The notes beneath the pieces were generated by a model, which was given only the letters and a program-made list of their open reading frames with translations, did no database searches and was not told the origin of the DNA. Made by a program: the position numbers and the translations under genes. This document shows, one piece after another, positions 24,546 to 33,089 of a stretch of 64,000 nt of DNA. Where the stretch lies: positions 1 to 64,000 of the forward strand of contig UEIF01000052.1 in NCBI GenBank assembly GCA_900468805.1, read 5' to 3'. Origin of the DNA: Hyphomicrobiales bacterium (GTDB taxonomy: Bacteria; Pseudomonadota; Alphaproteobacteria; Rhizobiales; Rhizobiaceae). Within the stretch, counting starts at the first letter, position 1, and each line of letters starts with the position of its first letter.

Positions 24546-25283
24546 TCAGTTCCGCCCGCCATTCGCCCGGATCACTTGCCCATTGACCCAGCCGCTCTCT
24601 GCGCTCGCCAGAAACGACACGATGCGCGCAATATCCTCCGGCTGCCCGAGCCGGCCGAGCGGGATCTCGTTGGTCAGGCGCTGGATCAACTCCGGGGAGC
24701 GGCCGGCGAGCAGCAACTCGGTTGCGACCGGCCCGGGCGCCACGGCGTTGACGGTGATGCGGCGGGGGCCGAGCTCCTTTGCGAGGATATGCGTCATCGC
24801 TTCCACCGCTGCCTTGGTCGCCGTGTAGACGGCATTGCCCGGCGAATAATGGCCGATGATACTGGTGGAGAGATTGATGATGCGGCCGCCGTCACGCACG
24901 CGCCTTGCACCCTCGCGCATGCCGTTGAAGGTGCCGGTCAGGTTCACGGCGATCAGGTGCTGATAGTCTTCGTCGCGGACTTCGGAGAGCGGGCCGAAGG
25001 TGGTGACGCCGGCATTGTTGACGAGCACGTCGACGGTTCCGAATTGCGCTTCGGTACGCTCGAAGAGATCAGCGACCGCTCGCGGGTCGGAGACGTCGGC
25101 GCGGATGGCAAGCGCCTGGCCACCGGCGGCCTCGATGGAAGCGACCACGTCCTCCGCCTGCCCAACACTTTCGGCATAATTGACGACGGTCTGGAAGCCA
25201 TCGGCTGCGAGCTGTCTGGCAATGGCCGCGCCAATGCCCTTGGATGCGCCTGTGACGATGGCGGTGCTGATGTCATGGGTCAT
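24546..25283 (-). CDS. SDR-family oxidoreductase (classical, FabG-like)
   Basis: A 245-residue protein with the full classical SDR set: TGASKGIGAAIARQLA (cofactor), LVNNAGVTTFG (NNAG), the catalytic Ser in NLSTSIIGHYSP, and YTATKAAVEAMT (YxxxK). The C-terminal RLGQPEDIARIVSFLASAES and VNGQVIRANGG are also present. An NAD(P)H-dependent 3-ketoacyl or alcohol oxidoreductase is expected; substrate unknown. It is divergent from a TetR gene that probably controls it. Its 3' end abuts the duplicated coq7 fragment. Confidence 0.93.
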   Translation of the reverse strand: MTHDISTAIVTGASKGIGAAIARQLAADGFQTVVNYAESVGQAEDVVASIEAAGGQALAIRADVSDPRAVADLFERTEAQFGTVDVLVNNAGVTTFGPLSEVRDEDYQHLIAVNLTGTFNGMREGARRVRDGGRIINLSTSIIGHYSPGNAVYTATKAAVEAMTHILAKELGPRRITVNAVAPGPVATELLLAGRSPELIQRLTNEIPLGRLGQPEDIARIVSFLASAESGWVNGQVIRANGGRN

Positions 25284-25466
25284 GTCATTCTCCGTTCTGT
25301 TCCGGCTCAGGCGATCGCAGGCACAGCAAGGCGTATGCGCGTCACCGGTCCCGGCAGCGCGCTTGAAGACTTCAAATCCTGCTATGTTGCCCGATCGCTT
25401 GTGCGCTTGATCTGACGCCGGTAATGTGAGCGATAACTCGCGTTCCCGCCACTCGCATTTCAGATC

Positions 25467-26189
25467 ATGACCGACAGCCCCTACAAGAGCCGCTCCGCGC
25501 CCAGAAAAGCACCAAGACAGGCCCGCTCACTCGCAACCGTCTCGGCGATTGTCGAGGCTGCGGCTCGCATTCTGGAGGAGCGCGGCCATGAGGGTTTCTC
25601 CACCAACGCTGTGGCGGAAAAGGCCGGCGTCAGCGTCGGCTCGCTCTACCAGTATTTCCCGCGTAAGGACGCGCTGATCGGCGCGCTGATCCTGCGGCAG
25701 ACCATGTCACTGGTTGAAAATGCGGAGAGTGCTGCCGATCAACCGACCAGCGAAGAGGCCTTTTCGGCGCTGATCGACCCTTGCGTTCACCAGCAGCTCG
25801 AACGTCCTGCCCTTGCCCGCCTGCTCGATTATGAAGAGGGCCGCCTGCCGCTCGATGCGGAGACTGAACGGGTGAAGACGCGCTTCTTCGAGCTCACCCG
25901 CGATACCCTCCTGCGGCCGGACATGCCGCCGCAGCCCGATATCGATGTCGCAGCGCGCGATGTGGTAGCGATCATCAAGGGCATGATCGATGCCGCCGGC
26001 GAGCATGGCGAGGAGGACAGGACCGGGCTGGCGCTGCGCGTCAAGCGCGCCGCGATCGGCTATCTCAAGACCGCATCGGACGGTGGGTGGTCCCAAAAGA
26101 CATCATCGGCCCGGCTCAGAGCGGCTGCTTCCCTCGCCAGATCCGAAGCGGTCCAACATCCTCAAAGCCGAAAGACTTCATGCGACTGA
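25467..26189 (+). CDS. TetR family regulator with unusual C-terminal tail
   Basis: A 240-residue protein. The HTH domain (about 18-65) reads RILEERGHEGFSTNAVAEKA and GVSVGSLYQYFPRKDALIGA, strongly TetR-like. The ligand domain runs to about residue 208 (KRAAIGYLKTAS). The last 30 residues ([20 protein letters not shown] and onward) run antisense into the 3' end of the convergent gene at 26116 and look non-native, as if the original stop was lost. It is divergent from the SDR gene at 24546 and probably represses it. Confidence 0.88.
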   Translation: MTDSPYKSRSAPRKAPRQARSLATVSAIVEAAARILEERGHEGFSTNAVAEKAGVSVGSLYQYFPRKDALIGALILRQTMSLVENAESAADQPTSEEAFSALIDPCVHQQLERPALARLLDYEEGRLPLDAETERVKTRFFELTRDTLLRPDMPPQPDIDVAARDVVAIIKGMIDAAGEHGEEDRTGLALRVKRAAIGYLKTASDGGWSQKTSSARLRAAASLARSEAVQHPQSRKTSCD

Positions 26190-26832
26190 GCATCGCTCCC
26201 CGATCATACCCAACCACAGGCTTTTCAGGTGCGAGCGCTGCGACACACTCGATGGCGGCTCGAAGCTCGTCTTCGCCATCGTTCTCCGAAAAGACGTTCG
26301 ACAGGCCGACGCAGTCACCGGAGATATTTCCGATGCATCCGGCCTGGAAGCCGGCACCGTTACGGCGACCAAAGAAGACTATATCCGGCCGGGAAAGCAT
26401 GGAGGATGGAAACATCTTCCGCTCGGTCGAAGAGCCGTTTCGTTTCCAGCCCTGTTCCCATTGAGCCAGATCGTCTTCGGTCTTGACCTGCTGCCAGTTG
26501 GGGTCCGTGCCGCCAAACATGCGAGGCGGAGCCCACAGCCAACGCGCCTCAAACAGAATTTCCATTCCGAGCGCGGTCATATCGAACCTGCAGAAACTGT
26601 CCTTGAAATCGAATTTCCAGCTCCTGCTGCGGCGAAGCTGATCGATGGCAGCCCGCTGTTCGTCTATCCGCGTGGCCGACAATGTCGTCAGGCTTGAGTA
26701 ATAGGGCGGCGGCGGGTCGATACTGATAAACGCGTAAGCCTCGCGCCTGTATCTCAGATCGTGTGCCTGAAACACGCATTCATAGATATCTGCATTGTTT
26801 CCGGCGGCTGAAATCGCTCTGCTATCCGTCAT
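26116..26832 (-). CDS. Putative GNAT-like acetyltransferase/hypothetical protein
   Basis: A 238-residue protein from the ATG at 26832 (an ATG at 26859 would add nine residues). The C-terminal region AFLAP-like ALAPEKPVVGYDRGAMLSRM followed by FGFEDVGPLRIWRG resembles the end of GNAT-type domains, where a GY-x-GF-x-VGPL element closes the fold. IGNISGDCVGLSNVFSENDG could be the conserved central strand and loop. The N-terminal half is not recognised. It overlaps the convergent TetR tail by 74 bases. The acetyltransferase call is tentative. Confidence 0.65.
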   Translation of the reverse strand: MTDSRAISAAGNNADIYECVFQAHDLRYRREAYAFISIDPPPPYYSSLTTLSATRIDEQRAAIDQLRRSRSWKFDFKDSFCRFDMTALGMEILFEARWLWAPPRMFGGTDPNWQQVKTEDDLAQWEQGWKRNGSSTERKMFPSSMLSRPDIVFFGRRNGAGFQAGCIGNISGDCVGLSNVFSENDGEDELRAAIECVAALAPEKPVVGYDRGAMLSRMKSFGFEDVGPLRIWRGKQPL

Positions 26833-26919
26833 AGAACCTGCCTTCAATGTCGCAAACAAACTTCGCGCGCAGTGTTACTTCCGATATCCAAGGTGCATAT
26901 GACATAGGGCCTGCCTGCA

Positions 26920-27450
26920 CTACCCCGGCAGGCGGCTCAGCAGAAAATCGGCACGCGCGGCCACATCGGACTTCGGCAACATGACGACCTCATAACCGAT
27001 CTCGGGATAGGCCGATGTCAAGCGCTCATATTCGGCAACCGCCTCCTCGAAACCGTGCCGCCGTTCCGGGTCATTGACATAGATCTCCGGCCACGGTGGC
27101 GTCAGAAACACTGTCTGGTGATAACGATGCCGGTCACGCAGTGTCTCCAGCACCGCTTCTCCGTTAGCGGCCTGCAGCGCGGCGACGGCATCAATCAGGC
27201 CGCGGTCGAAGAACGTCCATCCCGCCTGCCCTTCTGCCAGCTTCTGATCTTCGAGCGCCATCGCGATCGCCCGTCGTGAGAAGGCCACTGGATCGACCCA
27301 GGGCAAAGCTGCGCCCTGCCCGGCCAGCTCCTCTTTCACGATCCGGCGTCCGGGCTCTTCGACGGTGGCGTAACCGCGCCGGGAAAGCTCTTCGAGCAAT
27401 GTTGATTTCCCGCCACCCGAACAGCCGGAAATAACGACGGATTTGATCAC
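26920..27450 (-). CDS. AAA_28-type P-loop ATPase/kinase
   Basis: A 176-residue protein with Walker A ISGCSGGGKSTLLEEL at residues 7-22, then GYATVEEPGRRIVKEEL and a Walker-B-like TFFDRGLIDAVAA. This combination is typical of the AAA_28 family, small nucleotide- or metabolite-kinase-like ATPases. The C-terminus YPEIGYEVVMLPKSDVAARA is the usual lid and end of the family. Substrate unknown. It lies 50 bases downstream of the histidine kinase gene on the same strand. Confidence 0.88.
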   Translation of the reverse strand: MIKSVVISGCSGGGKSTLLEELSRRGYATVEEPGRRIVKEELAGQGAALPWVDPVAFSRRAIAMALEDQKLAEGQAGWTFFDRGLIDAVAALQAANGEAVLETLRDRHRYHQTVFLTPPWPEIYVNDPERRHGFEEAVAEYERLTSAYPEIGYEVVMLPKSDVAARADFLLSRLPG

Positions 27451-27500
27451 GGAACCCTCCCATGACAGATGATGTAAAAGAAGCGTGGCGCAGACTCGGG

Positions 27501-28820
27501 CTATGTGCCGACTTCCAGATCGAAGACATGCCCCTGCCTGCCGGCAGAGCGGCGAAGCGAACCGCGGTGGATCGCGGCAATGCGCTCTATGATATCAAGG
27601 CCGATCCCGAGCCCGTCCGTACGGGCTGTGACATCGCACCCTTGCCGGACGCCGACCGGATGCCGGTCCTCGACGCGGATCAGGTTGCTGCTTACCCGCA
27701 CGACGATATTGGTCCGCGCGGGCGTGTGGCGAACAGCATTGTCGATCAGGTTGCGGAGGGCATCCTTCAGCAGCGCCGGCACACCCTGCACGAAGGCGGC
27801 ATCCACCTGCGCAGAGAATTCCAGCGAGTGACCGTTTTCATAGACCCAGGGCGCCAGCTGTTCCACCACGCTGGATGAAAGCGCGACGAGGTCGACCTCC
27901 TCGAACATGCCGTGATCGAACGTATCGAGCCTGGCGAGCGTGGTGATCTGGCTGACGAAGCGGACGAGGTCGTCGAGATCCGCCTCCGCCTTCCTTGCGC
28001 GCGGATGGTCGATATGACCGAGCTCCAGCTTGATTGCGGCAAGCGGCGTGCGGACCTCGTGGGCGATGCCCGATGTCAGGATCTTCTGGGATTTCATCAG
28101 CTCGCCGACACGCGCGAAGGCCCGGTTGACGGCCTCGGCAAGATGGGCGATTTCACGTGGCATCTCCTGGAATTGCAGGTGTGAGCGGGAATCCATCGGA
28201 TCGATCCGCTCCGCCGCCTCGGCCGCAATCCGTACCGGCTTCAGCGCCTGGCGCACGGAAAGCAGGGTGGCGCCAAGCACGAGCACCAGGAGAATGCTCA
28301 TCGGCACGATCATGTGTTCGATCACCTCATTCCAGAAGACATCCGACAGCACGTCCTGCGGATCGCCCATCGTCGCGACATCGACAACGAAGCGCCGCTC
28401 GCCGACTGTGAAGGCCCGCCCGCCCACCAATGTCAGCGGCTTGCCGGGCTCGAGTGACCGCAGCCAGAAATCCGGCGGGTTCACATCAGGCGGCAGAAAG
28501 CGGCTTTCGCAGGCGGCATCGCAGGACTGGAAGACGAACCCGCCACCGGCCTCGCGGATGCGGGCCACATAGCCGGTTTGCGCCTGCCGGTAGCGCCCTT
28601 CGACGCTGTCGGGAAGCCGGTAGCGGATTGTGCCGTCTTCCACCTCGATACCGGAGGCGAGCCGCTCGGTCTCCTGCTCCACGAAGAGGCGCGAAAGCTC
28701 CCCGACATTCCAGTAATAGTCGGAAAAGATCACGGCGAGCTGCACCACCATGGCCAGCACCGCAAAGAAGGCGATGCGCCGCGCCAGGATAGTGCCCAGT
28801 GTCGGCGATTTCAGTCTCAC
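27501..28820 (-). CDS. Sensor histidine kinase with a degenerate G1 box
   Basis: A 439-residue inner-membrane kinase. TM1 is about 14-32, a periplasmic domain about 33-165 (contains FVFQSCDAACESRF), TM2 about 168-190, then a HAMP-like linker. The H box is SGIAHEVRTPLAAIKLELGH near residue 255 and the N box LRNLIDNAVRHTP. The usual G1 (DxGxG) is replaced by VEDRHPVGVRQG, and the ATP-lid between G1 and G2 (DGLGIGLDI) is shortened. It overlaps its response regulator gene by four bases. It is the last gene of the PepSY-cytochrome b-regulator operon. Confidence 0.9.
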   Translation of the reverse strand: MRLKSPTLGTILARRIAFFAVLAMVVQLAVIFSDYYWNVGELSRLFVEQETERLASGIEVEDGTIRYRLPDSVEGRYRQAQTGYVARIREAGGGFVFQSCDAACESRFLPPDVNPPDFWLRSLEPGKPLTLVGGRAFTVGERRFVVDVATMGDPQDVLSDVFWNEVIEHMIVPMSILLVLVLGATLLSVRQALKPVRIAAEAAERIDPMDSRSHLQFQEMPREIAHLAEAVNRAFARVGELMKSQKILTSGIAHEVRTPLAAIKLELGHIDHPRARKAEADLDDLVRFVSQITTLARLDTFDHGMFEEVDLVALSSSVVEQLAPWVYENGHSLEFSAQVDAAFVQGVPALLKDALRNLIDNAVRHTPARTNIVVRVSSNLIRVEDRHPVGVRQGCDVTARTDGLGIGLDIIERIAAIHRGSLRRSAGRQGHVFDLEVGT

Positions 28821-29494
28821 GCGCGCGCCTCCCGCATCATGTAGCCGACACCCCTGACGGTCTCGATCAGCGCCCTGGTCGGATGCCTCTCGAGTTTCCT
28901 GCGCAGCCTCGAAACGGCAAGCTCGACGGCATTGCTGCTGCGCTCGTCGCCGAACTCCGAGAAGGCGTGCTCGATCTTCGGCTTGGGCACGACCCGGCCG
29001 CCATTGCGCATCAGAAGTTCCAGCAGGCCCTTTTCGGAGGGCGCGAGCGCGATCTCGGCGCCGGCACAGATCACCCGCCGCGAGGCGACATCATATTGAA
29101 GTGCGGCGAATTCCAGGACCGGCATGATGGTTGCCGGCGCACGTCGCGTCAGCGCGCGGATGCGGGCGATCAGTTCGCCATTGTGAAATGGCTTTACGAG
29201 ATAGTCGTCGGCGCCCGCGTCGAGCCCGGCGATGCGTTCGTCGATCGCGCCCCGCGCGGTCAGCACCAGAACCGGCATCTGAACCCTTGCGGCCCGCAGC
29301 GACCGCAGAAACGCGATGCCGTCTTCATCCGGCAGGCCGAGATCGAGAAGCAGCAGGTCATAGTCCGCTTCCTGCAATGCAAGCCGCCCTTCCTGCGCGA
29401 GCGCAAAGGCATCGATCTTCCAGCCGGCATCACGGATAGCCTCGCAAAGCAGCTCGCGAAGCCGGGAACTATCCTCGACCAGCAGTATCCTCAT
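28817..29494 (-). CDS. OmpR/PhoB-family response regulator
   Basis: A 225-residue protein from the ATG at 29494 (MRILLVEDSSRLRELL). The receiver domain has the acidic pair ED at 8-9, phospho-Asp in LLLLDLGLPDEDG near residue 51, Thr in VLVLTARGA and Lys in DYLVKPFHNGEL. The C-terminal winged helix (about 130-222) ends LIETVRGVGYMM. The pair with the downstream kinase is QseBC-like. It overlaps the cytochrome b gene upstream and the kinase gene downstream by four bases each (ATGA). Confidence 0.95.
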   Translation of the reverse strand: MRILLVEDSSRLRELLCEAIRDAGWKIDAFALAQEGRLALQEADYDLLLLDLGLPDEDGIAFLRSLRAARVQMPVLVLTARGAIDERIAGLDAGADDYLVKPFHNGELIARIRALTRRAPATIMPVLEFAALQYDVASRRVICAGAEIALAPSEKGLLELLMRNGGRVVPKPKIEHAFSEFGDERSSNAVELAVSRLRRKLERHPTRALIETVRGVGYMMREARA

Positions 29495-30060
29495 GCCTTC
29501 TTTCGACCCGTGACCATCGACCAGACGAGATTTTCCCTGTGCCTCCAGCTTTCGACGATGGCCGCACCCGCATGAACGAAGGCAAGCACCATGATGCCGT
29601 TTGCGATGGTGCCATGCAGTTTCTCCAGCCACTTCTCGCCCCAGAAGGCATCGAGCGTCGTCATCCAGCCGGTCAGCGCAGTTGCCGCCAGCAATGCCAT
29701 CAGGAGCAGCATCATGACCGATGCCAGCGGATTATGACCAAGGTAACGTCTCTCACTGCCATCGATCATATCGAGTATCTGCTCCATCACCCTGCGCGGC
29801 GTCGGCAGGAAATCGGAAAAGCGAGCGTGTTTTGTACCGACGAAACCCCAGAGAATACGAATGACGATTGCCGCAGCGACGACATAACCCGTGATGCGGT
29901 GCCAGTATTTGCCCTCTTCGAGAATGAAGAGGTTGAGCATGCAGGCCGTCACGATGGTCCAGTGAAACAGCCTGATGACGGGATCCCACACCCTGACCGT
30001 CTGCTCGTTGGTATCGGAGGGCTCTTGGCCCTCGTCCTTCTTCGACGAGATGGCCGTCAT
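29491..30060 (-). CDS. Cytochrome b561-type (b/b6) membrane protein
   Basis: A 189-residue protein with a polar N-terminus (about 20 residues), then VRVWDPVIRLFHWTIVTACM, the typical first helix with haem-ligand His. Further His residues lie in KYWHRITGYVV, KLHGTIANGIM and VLAFVHAGAAI. Four membrane helices fit the family that transfers electrons between quinol and periplasmic partners. It sits between a PepSY protein gene (three bases upstream) and the response regulator, so signal and electron-transfer functions are probably linked. Confidence 0.93.
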   Translation of the reverse strand: MTAISSKKDEGQEPSDTNEQTVRVWDPVIRLFHWTIVTACMLNLFILEEGKYWHRITGYVVAAAIVIRILWGFVGTKHARFSDFLPTPRRVMEQILDMIDGSERRYLGHNPLASVMMLLLMALLAATALTGWMTTLDAFWGEKWLEKLHGTIANGIMVLAFVHAGAAIVESWRHRENLVWSMVTGRKKA

Positions 30061-30063
30061 CGC

Positions 30064-30330
30064 TCAATCGCCCTTCTGGACGATCTCACCGGAGACCGGA
30101 TTGAAATAGACTTCGGCGCGTTCGCCGTTCTTGTCCTTGCCGTAGATTTCGTAGCAATTGCCGGTGATCTCGAAGGTCCTGACCTTGTAGCCCATTGCCT
30201 CGATCTTCGCCTTCATGGCCGCCTCGGGCATCCATTTGGATTTCGGCTCGCTGGTGCAGCTTGGACTTGCAAGCGCCAAGGCCGGCGTGAATGACAGGAT
30301 TGCGAGAGCGGCGATCAGTTTCAGCTTCAT
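30064..30330 (-). CDS. PepSY-domain periplasmic protein
   Basis: An 88-residue protein with a signal peptide (MKLKLIAALAILSFTPALALA) and a compact PepSY-like domain: WMPEAAMKAKIEAMGYKVRT, CYEIYGKDKNGERAEVYFNP and TGEIV-like VSGEIVQKGD. Such proteins are usually first genes of b-type cytochrome/two-component operons, as here, and may bind or modulate the cytochrome or kinase. Two cysteines (SCTSE and NCYE) could form a disulfide. It heads the four-gene operon ending at 27501. Confidence 0.92.
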   Translation of the reverse strand: MKLKLIAALAILSFTPALALASPSCTSEPKSKWMPEAAMKAKIEAMGYKVRTFEITGNCYEIYGKDKNGERAEVYFNPVSGEIVQKGD

Positions 30331-30452
30331 GATTTTACCCTTTTGCTGCTGCCCCTTGCGGGCGACGGGCAAACGGGTAGCGCGGCGAAGCTGTCTGTTT
30401 GCTGTCGGGGAGTGCAGACGATCTCTTCCCCGCCGACAGGAACCCTCACGCC

Positions 30453-30821
30453 CTATTCGCTGCGCGGCAGTGGTCGCAGAAACAGGCGCTCGTAACTTTT
30501 GAACGGCGGATCGGCCCCGAATCGTGCATTGGCCGCGATACTGTCCGGGTCGGCGGCAACGCTGGCGCGGTAGCCGAGATAGGTCTGCTCATCCGGGAAA
30601 GTGAAGAGAGCGATTGCAATATTGCCTGCCCCGTCTGCCCCGGCACCGGGAAAACTCAATCCCGCGCCATCAGGCTTTTCGCGCGGCATGAAATATCCAT
30701 GATGCGTTCCGCCATAGCGCTCGATCAACTGGACCCAAACCCCGGCATAGGCTTCGAATTCCCTGCGTTTTTTCGGATCGAGGCGGTAGCGCACCTCGCA
30801 GGTGACGGGCATTGTCGACAT
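30453..30821 (-). CDS. NIPSNAP family protein
   Basis: A 122-residue protein from the ATG at 30821, ten bases after GGAGG. It has the dimeric alpha/beta barrel pattern: VTCEVRYRLDPKKRREFEAY at the start, LIERYGGTHHGYFMPRE, and a C-terminal LFTFPDEQTYLGYRAS. NIPSNAP proteins are small ferredoxin-like proteins of uncertain role, often near quinone or aromatic metabolism. Here it has no obvious partner, and it is separated from the PepSY gene by about 120 bases. Confidence 0.87.
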   Translation of the reverse strand: MSTMPVTCEVRYRLDPKKRREFEAYAGVWVQLIERYGGTHHGYFMPREKPDGAGLSFPGAGADGAGNIAIALFTFPDEQTYLGYRASVAADPDSIAANARFGADPPFKSYERLFLRPLPRSE

Positions 30822-31200
30822 CAAGGAAAGTCCTCCAATGTCAGCATATAGCTCATCTGGGGATGCCGGCCATGCATAGTCAGCCAGATCTGAGGAAATT
30901 GCAGGAAACGCGGCTGCGCATGGAGGCAAAATACCTTCCCGCTTCGCCGTTCCGGCATAGCGACGAACGGCTCTGCCGCCTCTCCCGCATTTCCCAGGCG
31001 ATCAGATGTGATCCGGAAGATCCCATCATTTCCCGCTTGTCGCGAATCGTAACGCCCGCTACCTCTTGGACAAGGCTCGACCCAAGCCTCCTCCCTCCAG
31101 CCGGGAAGCATCGTCCATGCGGGGTTCATCCACCATCGAACCATCTGTTCGAGCACCGCATAAGGAGGGGTTGCGTTTCCTGCTCGCAATGGAGGTTTGA
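30822..31200. other. Intergenic region without a recognisable gene
   Basis: The region between two divergent genes. Open frames exist on both strands (30812-31204 plus, 30821-31216 minus), but neither product resembles a protein family and they cover each other. A GGAGGTTTGA sequence just before 31201 is the ribosome-binding site of the ATPase gene. I see no hairpin terminator or repeat. Confidence 0.5.
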
Positions 31201-31911
31201 ATGAAACTGTCTGCACCCATCTATCAGTTGAAGCGCCGTGCGAAACTGTTGTCGCGCACCGATACGATTCCGCTCCATCAGGCGCTGGACCGTATCGCGC
31301 AGGAAGAAGGTTTTACCGCCTGGAGCCTGCTTGCATCCCAGCATGAGACGCAGTTATTGACCGGCCCGATTCTGTCGCAGCTTGCCGAAGGCGATCTGCT
31401 TTTGATCGGCGCCCGTCCGGGGCACGGCAAAACCCTGCTCGGCCTGCAGCTTCTGCTCGATGCCGTCAGGGAAAGCCGCAAGGCCACCTTCTTCACGCTC
31501 GAATATACCGAACAGCAGACCATGAAGCGTATTCATGCCCTGCCGGAAGGCGAAGCGCTGGGCGAGAAGATCGAGATCGTCACCTCGGACGAGATCAGCG
31601 CCGATTATGTCATGCGGCATCTCACGGGCGCTCCGCGGGGAACGGTTGGTGTCATCGACTATCTGCAGATCCTCGATCAGCAACGCAGCAAGCCGGGCCT
31701 TTCGGAACAGGTGTCTGCACTCCAGACCTTTGCTCGTCAAACCGGTATCGTGCTGGCCTTCATCTCGCAGATCGACCGATCCTTCGAGACTGATGGCAAG
31801 GGCTTGCCGGATCTGGCTGATGTCCGGCTGCCCAACCGGCTTGACCTTACGCTGTTCGACAAAGCCTGCTTTCTCCACAATCGCGAAGTCCAGCTTCAGC
31901 ATGTGGCTTAA
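31201..31911 (+). CDS. DnaB-like RecA-fold ATPase, stand-alone
   Basis: A 236-residue protein. After about 60 residues comes a RecA core: Walker A GARPGHGKT at 70-78, FFTLEYTEQQTMKR (the DnaB-type SLEM-like motif), Walker B TVGVIDYLQIL, and LAFISQIDRS. The profile fits the C-terminal domain of replicative DnaB helicase, but the N-terminal DnaG-binding domain is missing. It is half the size of DnaB (usual DnaB is about 450-500 residues). Function unknown, probably a DNA-associated ATPase. Confidence 0.87.
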   Translation: MKLSAPIYQLKRRAKLLSRTDTIPLHQALDRIAQEEGFTAWSLLASQHETQLLTGPILSQLAEGDLLLIGARPGHGKTLLGLQLLLDAVRESRKATFFTLEYTEQQTMKRIHALPEGEALGEKIEIVTSDEISADYVMRHLTGAPRGTVGVIDYLQILDQQRSKPGLSEQVSALQTFARQTGIVLAFISQIDRSFETDGKGLPDLADVRLPNRLDLTLFDKACFLHNREVQLQHVA

Positions 31912-31921
31912 ATCGTAAAGC

Positions 31922-31952
31922 GAGGGCCGGTGTCCGCTAGGTGCCGGCCCTC
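31922..31952. terminator. Bidirectional hairpin between convergent genes
   Basis: GAGGGCCGG (31922-31930) and CCGGCCCTC (31944-31952) form a 9-base GC stem with a 13-base loop. It lies between the ATPase gene end (31911) and the LysR gene stop (31951). No strong T-run, so it may be a barrier hairpin for both transcripts rather than a canonical terminator. Confidence 0.6.
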
Positions 31953-32898
31953 AGCCTTGCGATATCAGCTGCGGCTGCATCGAGAATGCATCTGAGGCCA
32001 TTCCCTGCCGCATGCGCTTCGTCGCGAAGTCCACGAAGGCCCTGAGCTTGGGCAGCGACTGGCTGCGGCTTGGATAATAGAGGCAGAGCCCCGGCACATC
32101 GCGGGCATGATCTTCAAGCACCGGAATGAGGCTTCCCTGCTCGATATAGTGCCTGATGACTGAGCCGACCGTGTAGAGGAAGCCGACGCCGCGAAGCGCA
32201 GCCCGGATCGAGGCCTCGTAATCATTGAGGATCAGCGGGCCATCGACGGCAACCTTCAGGCTCTCGCCGCCTTCGACGAATTCCCAGGTCCGCGACACCT
32301 GCCCGCCTCGCCGGGTCAAGAGAGCGGGCAGCCCCTGCAGCTCTCGCGGATGGCCGGGCCGTGGATGTTTGCGAAGCAGGCTCGGCGCGCCGACGACAAC
32401 GAACTTGTCGGGCGGCGTCAGCCAGGTTGAAACCATGTCGAGTTCGATCGTATGCCCGAGCCGGATACCGGCATCGAACCCTTGTTCGACGATATTGGTG
32501 AACTCGTCATCGCCGACAAGTTCCAGACTGATGCCAGGATAGGCCTCATGGAAATCCGGCAGCAGGCTGTTGATCAATAGCGAAACCGCCGGGCGCGGCG
32601 CATTGATGCGCAGGTTACCGCCAGGCTGTTCGCCGAGATCGCGGGCGGCATTCACGCCGGCCTGAAACATCGCTGCTGCCGGCTTGGCATGGGCAAGCAG
32701 CTTCTGGCCCGCTTCCGTCAATCTCACACTGCGGGTCGTCCTCGCAAACAGCGCAGCCCCTACCCGCCTCTCGAGCGTCTGGATACCCTGGCTGATTGCC
32801 GACGGGGTTAGGCCCAGCTGGCGCGCGGCAGCGCGAAACCCGTTCTGCTCGGCCACCGCCAGAAATATCGCAAGGCCATCCAGTTCGGTTCGTTCCAT
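31951..32898 (-). CDS. LysR family transcriptional regulator
   Basis: A 315-residue protein from the ATG at 32898. The HTH lies at about 6-60 (LAIFLAVAEQNGFRAAARQL, TPSAISQGIQTLERRVGAAL). The substrate-binding domain follows to about 300 and ends with the family-typical LCLYYPSRSQSLPKLRAFVD. It belongs to the CrgA-type subgroup common next to GST or oxidoreductase genes. It is divergent from the glutathione S-transferase gene at 33090, its likely target. Confidence 0.93.
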   Translation of the reverse strand: MERTELDGLAIFLAVAEQNGFRAAARQLGLTPSAISQGIQTLERRVGAALFARTTRSVRLTEAGQKLLAHAKPAAAMFQAGVNAARDLGEQPGGNLRINAPRPAVSLLINSLLPDFHEAYPGISLELVGDDEFTNIVEQGFDAGIRLGHTIELDMVSTWLTPPDKFVVVGAPSLLRKHPRPGHPRELQGLPALLTRRGGQVSRTWEFVEGGESLKVAVDGPLILNDYEASIRAALRGVGFLYTVGSVIRHYIEQGSLIPVLEDHARDVPGLCLYYPSRSQSLPKLRAFVDFATKRMRQGMASDAFSMQPQLISQG

Positions 32899-33089
32899 TG
32901 TGTAGTTCCACTTTACAGCGTGATCAGATAGGGGATCATTATCAAACAATAGGCCGCATGCCATATCTTGGCAAGAAGCGCGGCCAACAGCTTTCCGCCC
33001 TTCCAACCTTGATGAGCAATCCCTCGGGCCCGGCGTCCTCTCGATTGAGGAGGCGCGCCTTCACGCCTGCCCAAAAGAGAGAGAATTCC

